A DNA stretch of 44,874 bases from CAZYME01 sp964648115 (lineage in GTDB: Bacteria; Pseudomonadota; Gammaproteobacteria; Legionellales; Legionellaceae), in contig CAZYME010000021.1 of NCBI GenBank assembly GCA_964648115.1, positions 1 to 44,874 of the forward strand, written 5' to 3'. Under the pieces are notes generated by a model. It was not told the origin of the DNA. It searched no databases and saw only the letters and a program-made list of their open reading frames with translations. Of this stretch, positions 18,423 to 26,623 are shown in pieces. Within the stretch, counting starts at the first letter, position 1; each line of letters starts with the position of its first letter. Made by a program: the position numbers and the translations under genes.

Positions 18423-19215
18423 AGTCATCATAGTTGGTGGGAATAGTGATATTGGATATTATTTACGAGAAAAATACCGCTCGCAAGGATGGGAAGTAAT
18501 TTCAACCGTTAGAAAACGATCTGAAAATATTTTTCATGACCAAGAAGTTATAGTTGACTTAAGTTTACAGCAAAGTGTTGAAGAATGCCTCCCAAATTTG
18601 ATGGAAATGGCAGATGGATGGGATTTGATAATCGTTGCTGCCGGAACGATGAACCCTATTGGAAAACTGGAGCAGTTATCCCTTTCTGATATGATCCAAT
18701 CCGTATTGGTAAATACGATCTGTCCTGTTTACCTAATTAGCAGACTTTATGATCTCAGGAGAAGAGGAAGTAATCCTACTGTAATATTTTTTTCTGGTTC
18801 GGGCACTAATTCAGCTCCGGAATATTATTCATCCTACTGTGCTTCAAAAATTATGCTTATAAAATATGCTGAACTTCTTGCTGAAGAAAATAATGATGCA
18901 AATTACGTTGTTTTAGGCCCTGGAATTGTAAAGACAAAAATACATAAGCAAACCATTCAGGCAAGGCATAATGCTGGGGACAATTATAATAGAGTGTGCA
19001 GTTTTTTGAATGATCCTAAATTTAAATTTGTTGAGTATGATGAAATATACCAATGTATAAACTGGTGTATTCTTGCGGGTAAGGAAGCAACAGGAGGTAG
19101 AAATATTTCACTAGTACATGACCAATGGAGCGATGGCGGACTTGGTCTCATTGAGTTCTTAAAACTCAATGAGAATACTTATAAACTTAGACGAAATAAT
19201 AATGACTACAAATGA
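18409..19215 (+). CDS. Short-chain dehydrogenase/reductase
   Basis: This 268-aa classical SDR has a cofactor loop GGNSDIGYYL, a catalytic Ser in FFSGSGTNSA and an intact YCASK pair. It probably reduces a keto group on a sugar or sugar-lipid. The layout is like decaprenylphosphoryl-2-keto-pentose reductases (DprE2-like), though that match is only an impression. The longer frame from 18355 runs back into the preceding gene. The ATG at 18409 gives the standard SDR N-terminus MKKNKVIIVGG and has AGG upstream. Overlaps with both neighbours (14 nt each) point to translational coupling. Confidence 0.82.
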   Translation: MKKNKVIIVGGNSDIGYYLREKYRSQGWEVISTVRKRSENIFHDQEVIVDLSLQQSVEECLPNLMEMADGWDLIIVAAGTMNPIGKLEQLSLSDMIQSVLVNTICPVYLISRLYDLRRRGSNPTVIFFSGSGTNSAPEYYSSYCASKIMLIKYAELLAEENNDANYVVLGPGIVKTKIHKQTIQARHNAGDNYNRVCSFLNDPKFKFVEYDEIYQCINWCILAGKEATGGRNISLVHDQWSDGGLGLIEFLKLNENTYKLRRNNNDYK

Positions 19216-20965
19216 TTCATGGAAGGTATCGGATATTGTGGCAAAATTTCTTTCAGAGAAAGGAATTGATAAAGTATTTGCGATCAGTGGTGGTGCGTCA
19301 TTACATTTAATCCACTCTCTAGCCGAAGCAGAAAATACAGATTTTGTTTGTACCTTACATGAACAGGCTGCAGCGTATGCTGCGGATGGTTATGCCAGAG
19401 TAAAGAATGCAATTGGATGTGCTATAGCAACTAGTGGACCTGGAGCTACAAATTTAATTACTGGAATTGCCAGTGCTTACTTTGATTCGCTACCAATGCT
19501 AGTAATTACTGGGCAAGTTGCCTCATTCAGGTCGTCAGAAAATACTGGGGTTAGGCAAATTGGCTTCCAAGAAACTGATATCGTAAAAATGTGTAAGCCA
19601 ATCACCAAATACTCGGTTAAGTTAGACTCCCCTTACAACATTTTATTTGAACTTCATAAGGCATATCAAATTGCTATGAACGGTAGGCCTGGACCTGTGC
19701 TGGTAGACATCCCCGACGATTTTCAAAGAATGAATGTCCATATTGATCAATTGACTGCTCCAAATTATTCCCATCCTCCTCCCGCTAATTTTATGAAAAT
19801 AGAGCTGGAAAGTATAGTCGATATGATTAATAGGGCTGAACGCCCAGTGTTTATAGCTGGTTGGGGTGTTTGTTTGTCTAAAGCTGAGAAACAATTTTTA
19901 TCCTTAATCGAAAAGTTGCGGGTTCCATATGTGACAACATGGGCTGCAAAACACATTGCCCCAACAAGCAATGAATTAAATATGGGTGGTTTCGGCACCC
20001 ATGGTAATAGATGCGGGAATTTTATAGTGCAAAATTCTGATCTTGTAATTGCGCTAGGAGCTCGGTTAGATACAAAAGCGACTGGTTCTCCACCAAGTAG
20101 TTTCGCGCGAGGCGCCAAAATTATAATGGTGGACATTGATCCCCATGAAATTAGGAAATTCGAGAAACTTGGCAGAAAAATAGATTTAGGTGTGGAAGCA
20201 AATGTTTTGAATGTTATTGAAAATTTAGTTGTTCAAAATTATAAAATTTCAGATAGGACAATTTGGCTTGAGTATTGCAAAAAAAACAGGACGTTGTATC
20301 ATGATGAGCCAATGTATTACAAAAAAAACACACCGTATGATTTTGTTATAAAGCTATCAGGAGTACTAAACGAAAACGACATTATTTTTTCAGACACTGG
20401 TTGTGTTTTAGCTTGGTTCATGCAAGCCTTTCAATTTAGGGGTTGTCAAAAATTCTATCACGCATACAATAACACACCGATGGGCTACGCCCTACCTGCA
20501 AGTTTTGGAGCTAGTTTAGCTGTTAATCAGCGCGTAGTATGCCTCTGCGGTGATGGCAGCATTATGATGTCAATCAATGAGTTATGTACCATCGCAAAAC
20601 ATCGCTCCCCGATTTTAATCTTAGTATTTAATAATAAAGGGCATGGTATGGTGCGGCAAACCCAAGATATGTGGCTTAATGGAAACCACTTCGCGACCTC
20701 GATTAATGGTGGTTTACCAAATCCAAAAATTGCAGCCATTGCCATTGCCAGCGGTATAAAATCAATTGAAACATCTGACTATGATATTGCAATTGATGCA
20801 ATATCCAATTGGGCTGGTAAGGAACCATTTTTAGTTGAATTACATATTGATGAAAAATCAATTGTTGAGCCGCAAGTTAAATTTGGAAAACCGAATGAAG
20901 ATTCGGAGCCTTACCTTGATAGAAAGGAATTTTTTGAGAATATGCTTGTTACCCCATTAGATTAG
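19202..20965 (+). CDS. Acetolactate-synthase-like thiamine-diphosphate enzyme
   Basis: The product is a 587-aa three-domain TPP enzyme. The N-terminal pyrimidine domain holds the catalytic Glu54 in LHEQAAAYAADGYAR, with GPGATNLITGIASAY following. A central domain contains DIDPHEIRKF. The C-terminal PP domain has the TPP/Mg motif GDGSIMM through to FNNKG. It resembles acetohydroxyacid synthase large subunits, but there is no regulatory subunit and the neighbours are sugar genes. Known relatives in LPS clusters, such as YerE, add an acetyl group to a keto sugar to make branched sugars, which is a reasonable model here. ATG 19202 is chosen over 19169, which lies inside the SDR gene; the overlap is 14 nt. 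Confidence 0.85.
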   Translation: MTTNDSWKVSDIVAKFLSEKGIDKVFAISGGASLHLIHSLAEAENTDFVCTLHEQAAAYAADGYARVKNAIGCAIATSGPGATNLITGIASAYFDSLPMLVITGQVASFRSSENTGVRQIGFQETDIVKMCKPITKYSVKLDSPYNILFELHKAYQIAMNGRPGPVLVDIPDDFQRMNVHIDQLTAPNYSHPPPANFMKIELESIVDMINRAERPVFIAGWGVCLSKAEKQFLSLIEKLRVPYVTTWAAKHIAPTSNELNMGGFGTHGNRCGNFIVQNSDLVIALGARLDTKATGSPPSSFARGAKIIMVDIDPHEIRKFEKLGRKIDLGVEANVLNVIENLVVQNYKISDRTIWLEYCKKNRTLYHDEPMYYKKNTPYDFVIKLSGVLNENDIIFSDTGCVLAWFMQAFQFRGCQKFYHAYNNTPMGYALPASFGASLAVNQRVVCLCGDGSIMMSINELCTIAKHRSPILILVFNNKGHGMVRQTQDMWLNGNHFATSINGGLPNPKIAAIAIASGIKSIETSDYDIAIDAISNWAGKEPFLVELHIDEKSIVEPQVKFGKPNEDSEPYLDRKEFFENMLVTPLD

Positions 20966-20976
20966 AGGTTTGCTGG

Positions 20977-21744
20977 ATGAGCACTAAATTTATTAGCGTT
21001 GGAATATCCGCCTTAAACGAAGAATTAAACATCATACCAACAATAAAAGCTGTTGAAAGTGCATTTGATAAATTAAAAAATTCGAATTTCGAATATGAGA
21101 TCATTGTTGTTGATGATGGTAGCGTCGATGCAACCAATCAGTTGGTTACACGATATGCTTTAGAAAATAATAAGATTAAACTAGTCAAACATATTAAGAA
21201 TATTGGGCTTGGGGGAGCAATCAAAACAATAATACAACATTCAAACGGTGATTATGTTACATTTTTACCAGGTGATAATGATATTAATTTTAGTTTGTTT
21301 CTAAAAATGCTATCCATAATAGGCAGTGCTGATGTAATAATGGCTTATTTTGACAATGAAGAAATTAGAGGGCTAAAAGGATATGCATTATCAACTGTAT
21401 ACAATTTGATATATTGCCTTACTTTTGGATATTGTATTCGCTACATAAATGGACCTGCGATCTACAAGTTGAGCGATGTAAGAAAAATAATTCTCAAATG
21501 CAACAAGTTTTCAATTATACCCGAATTGAATACTAAATTACTGACAAGTGGTGTAACGTTCACAGAGGTTGTAGGCAGCAGAACTAATGGTAATAATGGC
21601 AGGAAATCCATGTCACCAAAAAATTTCATTGATGTTGCTATTCAGTATTTAAAACTATGCTGGACTTTAAAAGTATCAACTAAGAAAAAGTTAGTTACTC
21701 CAGTACGCCTCATCAGTAATAAAATACTTATTACCGATGAATAA
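20977..21744 (+). CDS. GT2 glycosyltransferase, GtrB/dolichyl-phosphate-mannose-synthase-like
   Basis: This 255-aa GT-A enzyme has the family-2 N-terminus SVGISALNEELNIIPTI, nucleotide-binding VVDDGSVDAT and LPGDND where DPM synthases have their metal-binding acidic motif. It has no C-terminal membrane pair, so the shorter soluble type fits. Such enzymes move a sugar from a nucleotide to undecaprenyl phosphate on the inner face of the membrane. The downstream gene is a GtrA-like flippase overlapping by 8 nt, and a GT-C protein follows, together giving a three-component glycosylation set. GAGG lies 8 nt before the ATG. The sugar is not identifiable. Confidence 0.85.
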   Translation: MSTKFISVGISALNEELNIIPTIKAVESAFDKLKNSNFEYEIIVVDDGSVDATNQLVTRYALENNKIKLVKHIKNIGLGGAIKTIIQHSNGDYVTFLPGDNDINFSLFLKMLSIIGSADVIMAYFDNEEIRGLKGYALSTVYNLIYCLTFGYCIRYINGPAIYKLSDVRKIILKCNKFSIIPELNTKLLTSGVTFTEVVGSRTNGNNGRKSMSPKNFIDVAIQYLKLCWTLKVSTKKKLVTPVRLISNKILITDE

Positions 21745-22147
21745 TATCTCAAAGTTACTCAAATGGCTGTGCACCGGATTTTTGGCCCTTGCTCTCACTA
21801 CGCTTCTGCTTTACATATGTGTTGATATATTAAAATTTGACATAGGTTTCTCTACCGTAGCATCTGCCGAAATTGTAACATTGATGAGGTTCTTCCTTTT
21901 AAATAGATGGGTTTTTGGCAGATTTAAAGTCACATTTAACGAATTACTAAAATACCATCTTGCAAATTCTGTTGCTTTTATCGCCTGGTTGATAATAATC
22001 AATTTGCTAGTTTCATCCGGGGTATATTATTTATTTGCTAATATCGCCACTGTGCTGGTGACAACTGCAATTAACCTCTTAACAAATTTTAAATGGGTAT
22101 GGAAAGAGGAATGGAAACGGGAATTGGAACAAAAGAAACTTCTATAA
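21737..22147 (+). CDS. GtrA-like family membrane protein (putative Und-P-sugar flippase)
   Basis: This is a 136-aa protein with four predicted membrane helices. It shows the GtrA family landmarks: a first helix followed by MRFFLLNRWVFG and a final NLLTNFKWVWK. Family members are believed to flip undecaprenyl-phosphate-linked sugars to the periplasmic side for O-antigen or teichoic acid modification. It is coupled to the GT2 gene upstream by an 8-nt overlap and overlaps the next frame by 55 nt. Gene order here is GT2-GtrA-GT-C rather than the gtrA-gtrB-gtr order common in phage seroconversion cassettes. Confidence 0.85.
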   Translation: MNNISKLLKWLCTGFLALALTTLLLYICVDILKFDIGFSTVASAEIVTLMRFFLLNRWVFGRFKVTFNELLKYHLANSVAFIAWLIIINLLVSSGVYYLFANIATVLVTTAINLLTNFKWVWKEEWKRELEQKKLL

Positions 22148-22626
22148 AAATATTACTAGTGAGCGCAGCGGCTTTATTTTTTGCGCTATTACTATTCTTG
22201 GTTATCCTTTCATTTACTATGGATTACACTATGGTAAGAAATGAATCGATGGCTTATAGATATTTTTTTATAGAAAGAATTAATTTTGGCTTTGCCACTT
22301 TCGTCCCTGTTGGTCTACTAGACTCATTAATCCATAAGTTATCCTATTTTCTCACAGGATTACTGCACCTCAAAACACTTCCAGAAAAGATTAATTCATT
22401 TGGTCTCATTACAAACATAGCTGTAATAGTCCTTGAGTTATTTTTGGCATTCTACGTGTTGGTTACCAAAACAATTGAAGCTAGAATTAAAGTCCTTCTA
22501 CTTCTTTTATCTCTCTCAATATTAACAGTTTCAGGTAGCTCATCTATACATGGCGCTCTATCAGCAGATTACTTATCGCTGGATTTGTTTATTTTAATGC
22601 TCTTCGTAACATGGTTTGCATGTTGA
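22093..22626 (+). CDS. GT-C-type membrane glycosyltransferase, N-terminal part (frameshifted)
   Basis: A 177-aa frame has a first helix near residues 18-42, a periplasmic loop with MRNESMAYRYFFIERI and then several helices, stopping abruptly in a hydrophobic run (ILMLFVTWFAC). The next frame (22616-23713) continues exactly the expected membrane topology in the +2 frame. The two together, about 540 aa, have the size of a PMT/ArnT-type GT-C enzyme. The break must lie between 22607, a stop in the second frame, and 22626, the stop of the first. This would be the third component of the GtrB-GtrA set, putting the sugar on the glycan in the periplasm. Starts at 22093, 22099 or 22111 are possible; the last two avoid most of the overlap with GtrA. 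Confidence 0.65.
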   Translation: MGMERGMETGIGTKETSIKILLVSAAALFFALLLFLVILSFTMDYTMVRNESMAYRYFFIERINFGFATFVPVGLLDSLIHKLSYFLTGLLHLKTLPEKINSFGLITNIAVIVLELFLAFYVLVTKTIEARIKVLLLLLSLSILTVSGSSSIHGALSADYLSLDLFILMLFVTWFAC

Positions 22627-23713
22627 TTATAACAAAAATGATATTTCTATTCATGGCTTTTTTCTAAGATGTTTTTTTATTGGTCTTGCTGTTACAAATA
22701 AAATTACAATGTTATTACCGGCATTAATATTTTTCGTATATGCGAACAATAAAGTGCATAAGCCCATACATATTAAATTGATTGCCGCTTTTTTCGGCTC
22801 CGCCGTAGCAATATTGCTTGTTCATTTTATAGCATATAATTTTAATATTGCTATGGTTGGGCGTGCACTTCATGATCTAGTTGGTTACGTGGCGAATCCG
22901 GGTAATACAGATTATGATTCTATTTCGTATCAGGTTTTCCTCAAGAACAATCTGCACATTTCGTTAATTCTAATCTTCTCAAGCTTAATAATTTTATTTT
23001 ATTTCCATTTTAAGGACGGTAAAACAATAGATATTTTTAAAACTAACTTTTTTTTCTCTGTGGTTGTCGTATTAGGCATATATAGTATCTATAAAAGACC
23101 TGCAGCAACCACAATATTTGATATCTCATCTACATTTATTGCAGTTATTTTTTATCTATTAATTATTTTAATTAAAACAATAAGAAGCTCTATGTATAAG
23201 TTAGTTATTTTACCATGTTTAATAATAGCAGGAATGTGCGTGATTAGACCTGATTATGAGCAGATTTTCGATTGGTATAAAAATTCGCATTTATGGGCAA
23301 AAACCAACTACGATTTTTACCGGCTTTCTGAAACAATAGCAAAAAAATATGGTAAACTTTACGTAATTATTGAAGATAATCGTTGGCATAATGAAGGGAT
23401 GCATGAGTTTTTGTTAAAAGGCGCATCCGAGTTCCCCACCTGGGATGTTAGACAAGCTGGCAGTTGGATTCTACGGAAAGAATATGGAAAAATCGAATTT
23501 AGGACGCGTCAAAGTACAATGCCGAATTATTTTGATAAAATTCCAAGAAACGCACCTATTTTATTATTTCACTTTAATAGTCTGAACGTGTTTGAACATG
23601 AATTGGTTTCTAATAATGATACAAAAGAAAATAGCTGTTTGGTAAGTGTGGATTTATTTCCTGCTGCTATAATTGGAAGCATTGTATTTCCACGGCAATC
23701 AAAATGTATGTAA
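22616..23713 (+). CDS. GT-C-type membrane glycosyltransferase, C-terminal part (frameshifted)
   Basis: This 365-aa continuation contains several more helices (GLAVTNKITMLLPALIFF, the pattern of GT-C enzymes) and a periplasmic C-terminal domain from about residue 215. The only start codon at its 5' edge is a TTG at 22616, without a ribosome site. No ATG in frame makes a sensible start before residue 30, so it is better read as the second half of the gene at 22093 than as its own gene. No homopolymer or slippery heptamer is visible at the junction. It could be a true frameshift mutation, a sequencing error or a coupled two-polypeptide arrangement. It overlaps the next gene by 10 nt. Confidence 0.65.
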   Translation: MHVDYNKNDISIHGFFLRCFFIGLAVTNKITMLLPALIFFVYANNKVHKPIHIKLIAAFFGSAVAILLVHFIAYNFNIAMVGRALHDLVGYVANPGNTDYDSISYQVFLKNNLHISLILIFSSLIILFYFHFKDGKTIDIFKTNFFFSVVVVLGIYSIYKRPAATTIFDISSTFIAVIFYLLIILIKTIRSSMYKLVILPCLIIAGMCVIRPDYEQIFDWYKNSHLWAKTNYDFYRLSETIAKKYGKLYVIIEDNRWHNEGMHEFLLKGASEFPTWDVRQAGSWILRKEYGKIEFRTRQSTMPNYFDKIPRNAPILLFHFNSLNVFEHELVSNNDTKENSCLVSVDLFPAAIIGSIVFPRQSKCM

Positions 23714-24147
23714 TTCTGATCGTATTAATAGTAATTTTAATAGATATTTTACGTATAAGATCTGGAAAACCTGTCTTTACTCTAATACATGCAGCTTTTT
23801 ATGCCACTTTTCTTTATATTGTAGCCATGGTAATAGGGCTTATTTCTTTCGATCATTTAATTATGGAATATCTACTGTTAGTTTTTCTATTAATCGACTT
23901 CTACATTATTAAAACCGGAATTGATGATGTGAGCCCAACATTATTAATATACAGAATGACAGATTCACTAGGGGTAATACCAATAAATGTGATTGAGAGC
24001 TCATTTATGCGCGAGAGGACGATTCAGAAAAGATTGGATACACTAGTCGATGATGGCTTCGTTGAGCTAATTGAAGGAAAATATTATTTGACAAAAAAGG
24101 GGGCTTTGGCTACGAAAATATGGGATACTTTGAGGCGATTATTTTAA
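23704..24147 (+). CDS. Small membrane protein with C-terminal winged-helix-like domain
   Basis: Three hydrophobic segments fill residues 1-75 of this 147-aa protein: YVILIVLIVILIDIL, a second around 25-48 and LIMEYLLLVFLLIDFYII. A cytoplasmic tail follows whose pattern RTIQKRLDTLVDDGFVELIE, then KYYLTKKGALA, reads as a recognition helix plus beta-wing of a winged helix-turn-helix. I do not recognise a named family. The start overlaps the GT-C frame by 10 nt and the next gene begins one base after its stop, so it belongs to the glycosylation operon. A membrane-tethered regulator or a protein-interaction adaptor are both possible. Confidence 0.6.
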   Translation: MYVILIVLIVILIDILRIRSGKPVFTLIHAAFYATFLYIVAMVIGLISFDHLIMEYLLLVFLLIDFYIIKTGIDDVSPTLLIYRMTDSLGVIPINVIESSFMRERTIQKRLDTLVDDGFVELIEGKYYLTKKGALATKIWDTLRRLF

Positions 24148-24148
24148 C

Positions 24149-24631
24149 ATGTATCTAATCATTATATGGTTTCAACCTTTGCTACTATTAATGTACAAAG
24201 CTGCTGCAACAGTAATTAACGCCATACTATACAGGATTTTACTTGTTTGTTTGTTATTCTACTCAGTTTTAATATTTTTTATGGCTAAATTATCATTTGA
24301 CATGTATGAATGTATAACTGTTTCAATGTTATATGCAGCAGAAATTTTTCTTATTTTGAATATAGCGAATGCGGCTAGGGGTTCCATACGAGTTCAACTA
24401 TTGAGAAAAATTGGTGCCAGCGATTATTCTGAGTTAAATGTAAAAGAAGATGAGCGAGATTTATTTAATGATAGAATATCAAAACTCTACAACTATAATT
24501 TATTGAATTTTAATGATCAGGGTGTGTCTAAAAAAAGAAGTATCATTGGTTTTGTCAACACTATATTTATTATTTTGCAAAAGCTGTATGGTAAAAGCTT
24601 CGACCATGAAACGAGCTCTCAAAATGAATAA
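24149..24631 (+). CDS. Small membrane protein, divergent sibling of the 23704 gene
   Basis: This 160-aa protein has three hydrophobic segments in the first 75 residues and a charged cytoplasmic tail. The tail DLFNDRISKLYNYNLLNFND followed by KKRSIIGFVNTI aligns in outline with the winged-helix-like tail of the preceding protein (ERTIQKRLDTLVDDGFVELI...LTKKGALATKI). The two look like diverged copies or subunits of one complex. It is the last gene of the operon, one base after the previous stop and convergent with lhgO 23 nt away. No terminator hairpin separates them. Function unknown. Confidence 0.55.
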   Translation: MYLIIIWFQPLLLLMYKAAATVINAILYRILLVCLLFYSVLIFFMAKLSFDMYECITVSMLYAAEIFLILNIANAARGSIRVQLLRKIGASDYSELNVKEDERDLFNDRISKLYNYNLLNFNDQGVSKKRSIIGFVNTIFIILQKLYGKSFDHETSSQNE

Positions 24632-24654
24632 GTGCAACTTTCTGCTGACCATAT

Positions 24655-25866
24655 TTAATGTTCAATTTCCATTTTTATTTTGTCACAAATATACTTACTA
24701 AACGGCAAGGAAGATGTAAACCCGGGAGAAACAGCATTCAAAATATGCACCGACTTCGCATCCCCTTCAATAACAAAATCCATCTCTAATTTTTTCTCTT
24801 TAATATTTAATAGCTGAGCTCGTATCCCGGGCTTGCCAAATTTAGTAAAATTTTCTTTTCGTATTCCAGTTGCTAGCGATGTGGATAACTGCACTAAATA
24901 GGGTTTGGAGTATTTTTTTAATTCTTCAAAAGCAAGTTTTTTAAAATCAAAACCTGAGTGGATTAATAAAGCCATTTGTCGGCAAGATAAATCCATAAAT
25001 TCTTTTATATTAAATCTGGTATGAGCGTTGTATTGTTCTCGCCAGAATGCAGGAATAGCTGTTGGACCTAATTTCGCAACACCTTCTACGTTTACTGTCA
25101 CATGCACGCCTAAAAATGGATTTTTTAAATCCGGTACAGGGTAGATGAGAGTTTTAATAGCGTTTGCAGGCTCGTCAGAATAGAGGTATATACCTTTAAA
25201 CGGCAAAATCCGATAATTTTTTGAAAAATTGAAATCCATTGCAATTTTATCCGCATAAAGCCCTGCCGCGTTAATGACGAAACCCGCTTGAAACTCCCCT
25301 TGTGTTGTTACAATAGTGCCATCTTTTTTCCGCTTTAAATACTTAGCATTACAACAAATATGAATACCCTCTTTTTCAGCATCCCTTCTCATGTGTTCCA
25401 TAACTTGGGTGGGATTAACAGAAGACGTTGTGGGTGAAAATAGCGCGCGCTTATATGTCAAAACACGGGGTTCGATTATTTTGGCTTGTGCTTCGGTAAT
25501 ATCATCCAAGATAACACCATTGGCATTTCCTCTTTGAAGCAAGATATCCAGAGATTGAAGCTCTTCTTCATTTTTTGCTACTACTAATTTACCGCATTTG
25601 TTGAGCGGAATTTTTCGCTCTTCACAATACTGCGTTAACATTTGATTGCCTATTTTTGTAAATTTTGCCTTTAGGCTATCTGGGGTGTAGTAAAATCCAG
25701 CGTGGAGTACCCCGCTATTTCTTCCGCTTGCGTGCAGGCCGCATTCTTTTTCTTTTTCAAGGATAGTGATTTTTGATTTGGGGAAATCTTTTTTTAGGTG
25801 GCGGGCGATGTTTATGCCGATGATGCCGCCGCCGATGATTAGGAAATCGCTGGTATTTGAATTCAT
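24655..25866 (-). CDS. lhgO: L-2-hydroxyglutarate oxidase-like FAD enzyme
   Basis: This 403-aa FAD-dependent oxidoreductase of the DAO family has a dinucleotide-binding N-terminus GGGIIGINIARHL, an acidic strand end ILEKE and the family-specific segment HASGRNSGVLHAGFYY. These match LhgO/YgaF, which oxidises L-2-hydroxyglutarate to 2-oxoglutarate and passes electrons to the quinone pool (E. coli protein 422 aa). It sits at the 3' end of the sugar operon, separated from the methyltransferase by a hairpin repeat, and could be a stand-alone metabolic gene or act on a related hydroxy acid. The family is clear; the link to glycan synthesis is not established. Confidence 0.85.
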   Translation of the reverse strand: MNSNTSDFLIIGGGIIGINIARHLKKDFPKSKITILEKEKECGLHASGRNSGVLHAGFYYTPDSLKAKFTKIGNQMLTQYCEERKIPLNKCGKLVVAKNEEELQSLDILLQRGNANGVILDDITEAQAKIIEPRVLTYKRALFSPTTSSVNPTQVMEHMRRDAEKEGIHICCNAKYLKRKKDGTIVTTQGEFQAGFVINAAGLYADKIAMDFNFSKNYRILPFKGIYLYSDEPANAIKTLIYPVPDLKNPFLGVHVTVNVEGVAKLGPTAIPAFWREQYNAHTRFNIKEFMDLSCRQMALLIHSGFDFKKLAFEELKKYSKPYLVQLSTSLATGIRKENFTKFGKPGIRAQLLNIKEKKLEMDFVIEGDAKSVHILNAVSPGFTSSLPFSKYICDKIKMEIEH

Positions 25867-25906
25867 AATGGCTTCGACTTAAATGAATTTAATTTTGGTT
25901 GATCTG

Positions 25907-25952
25907 CCCTCATCCGCCCTGTCGGGCACCTTCTCCCGTCAACGGGAGAAGG
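25907..25952. repeat. Hairpin repeat, family B copy 1
   Basis: A 46-bp intergenic element begins CCCTCATCCGCCCTGTCGGG and ends in a perfect 10-bp stem (CCTTCTCCCG) around a TCAA loop. It is nearly identical to 29016-29060. It lies between the methyltransferase and lhgO; no T-run makes it a classic terminator. Confidence 0.8.
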
Positions 25953-25966
25953 AATACTTATTAGGA

Positions 25967-26623
25967 TCATTCTAGAATTGTCCAGTAGTAGTCGCCGGTG
26001 TAGCCGGCTTCTTTAAATAAGGCTGTCCATTGGTCTGGGTAGTCGTGATACTCCGCCGTTAGTACCCAGTCTTCGAAGATTTTTTTCTGTTCTGGGGTGC
26101 GGTAACTATCTACTTGGACAAAGCCTTGGCCTTTGGAAACACGTTGTACTTCGCGCATGGCAATAACTGCACCATCGCGTGAAAAATTGTGGATTGTATT
26201 TAGTGAGATAACCGCATCGAAACTGGCATTTGGAAAAGGTAAATTGTCAGCGCTGCCTTTGTGTAATCTTCCAATGACATCTGGCTCGCAATGCTTTAAT
26301 GCATAGTCGGAAATATCCACACCAAATACTTCTAACCCGGGGCATACTGTCATGAGGTCCTTAACCAAAAACCCTTTTGCGCAACCTACATCTAATACCC
26401 GATCACCTGCTTTTAAATTGAAATGTTCAACCAAATCTCTCGCTACCGGTAACCAGCGACCATCGTAATAATATCCTCCGTAACCATAATCACGTGAGCC
26501 ATCGAAATACATCTCTCCATATTGTTTCGCAATACGTATAACATCAGGGTTTCTTGCCTCATGTCTTGCTTGTATATTACGTTTTGATATGGGTAATGAT
26601 TTGAGTAAATTAATTTCTTGCAT
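25967..26623 (-). CDS. Class I SAM-dependent methyltransferase
   Basis: The predicted 218-aa Methyltransf_11-type enzyme has SAM motif I VLDVGCAKGFLVKDL, acidic loop VFGVDIS and motif IV region DAVISLNTIHNFSRD. It is probably an O- or N-methyltransferase on a sugar of the surface glycan; no specificity is visible. Its start overlaps the upstream epimerase-like gene by 14 nt, so the two are translated together. A broken, internally deleted copy of the same gene lies at 9781-10137, next to the other glycan cluster. Confidence 0.82.
   Translation of the reverse strand: MQEINLLKSLPISKRNIQARHEARNPDVIRIAKQYGEMYFDGSRDYGYGGYYYDGRWLPVARDLVEHFNLKAGDRVLDVGCAKGFLVKDLMTVCPGLEVFGVDISDYALKHCEPDVIGRLHKGSADNLPFPNASFDAVISLNTIHNFSRDGAVIAMREVQRVSKGQGFVQVDSYRTPEQKKIFEDWVLTAEYHDYPDQWTALFKEAGYTGDYYWTILE

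Noticed and set aside
22600..22630. Programmed ribosomal frameshifting in the GT-C gene
   Set aside because: No slippery heptamer, internal Shine-Dalgarno or downstream stem was found at the junction; kept only as a frameshift of unknown cause.
265..24641. The 14-mer ATAAGTGCAACTTT at 265-278 and again at 24628-24641
   Set aside because: Only two copies, no flanking similarity and no duplication; could be two ends of a lost element but there is nothing else to support it.
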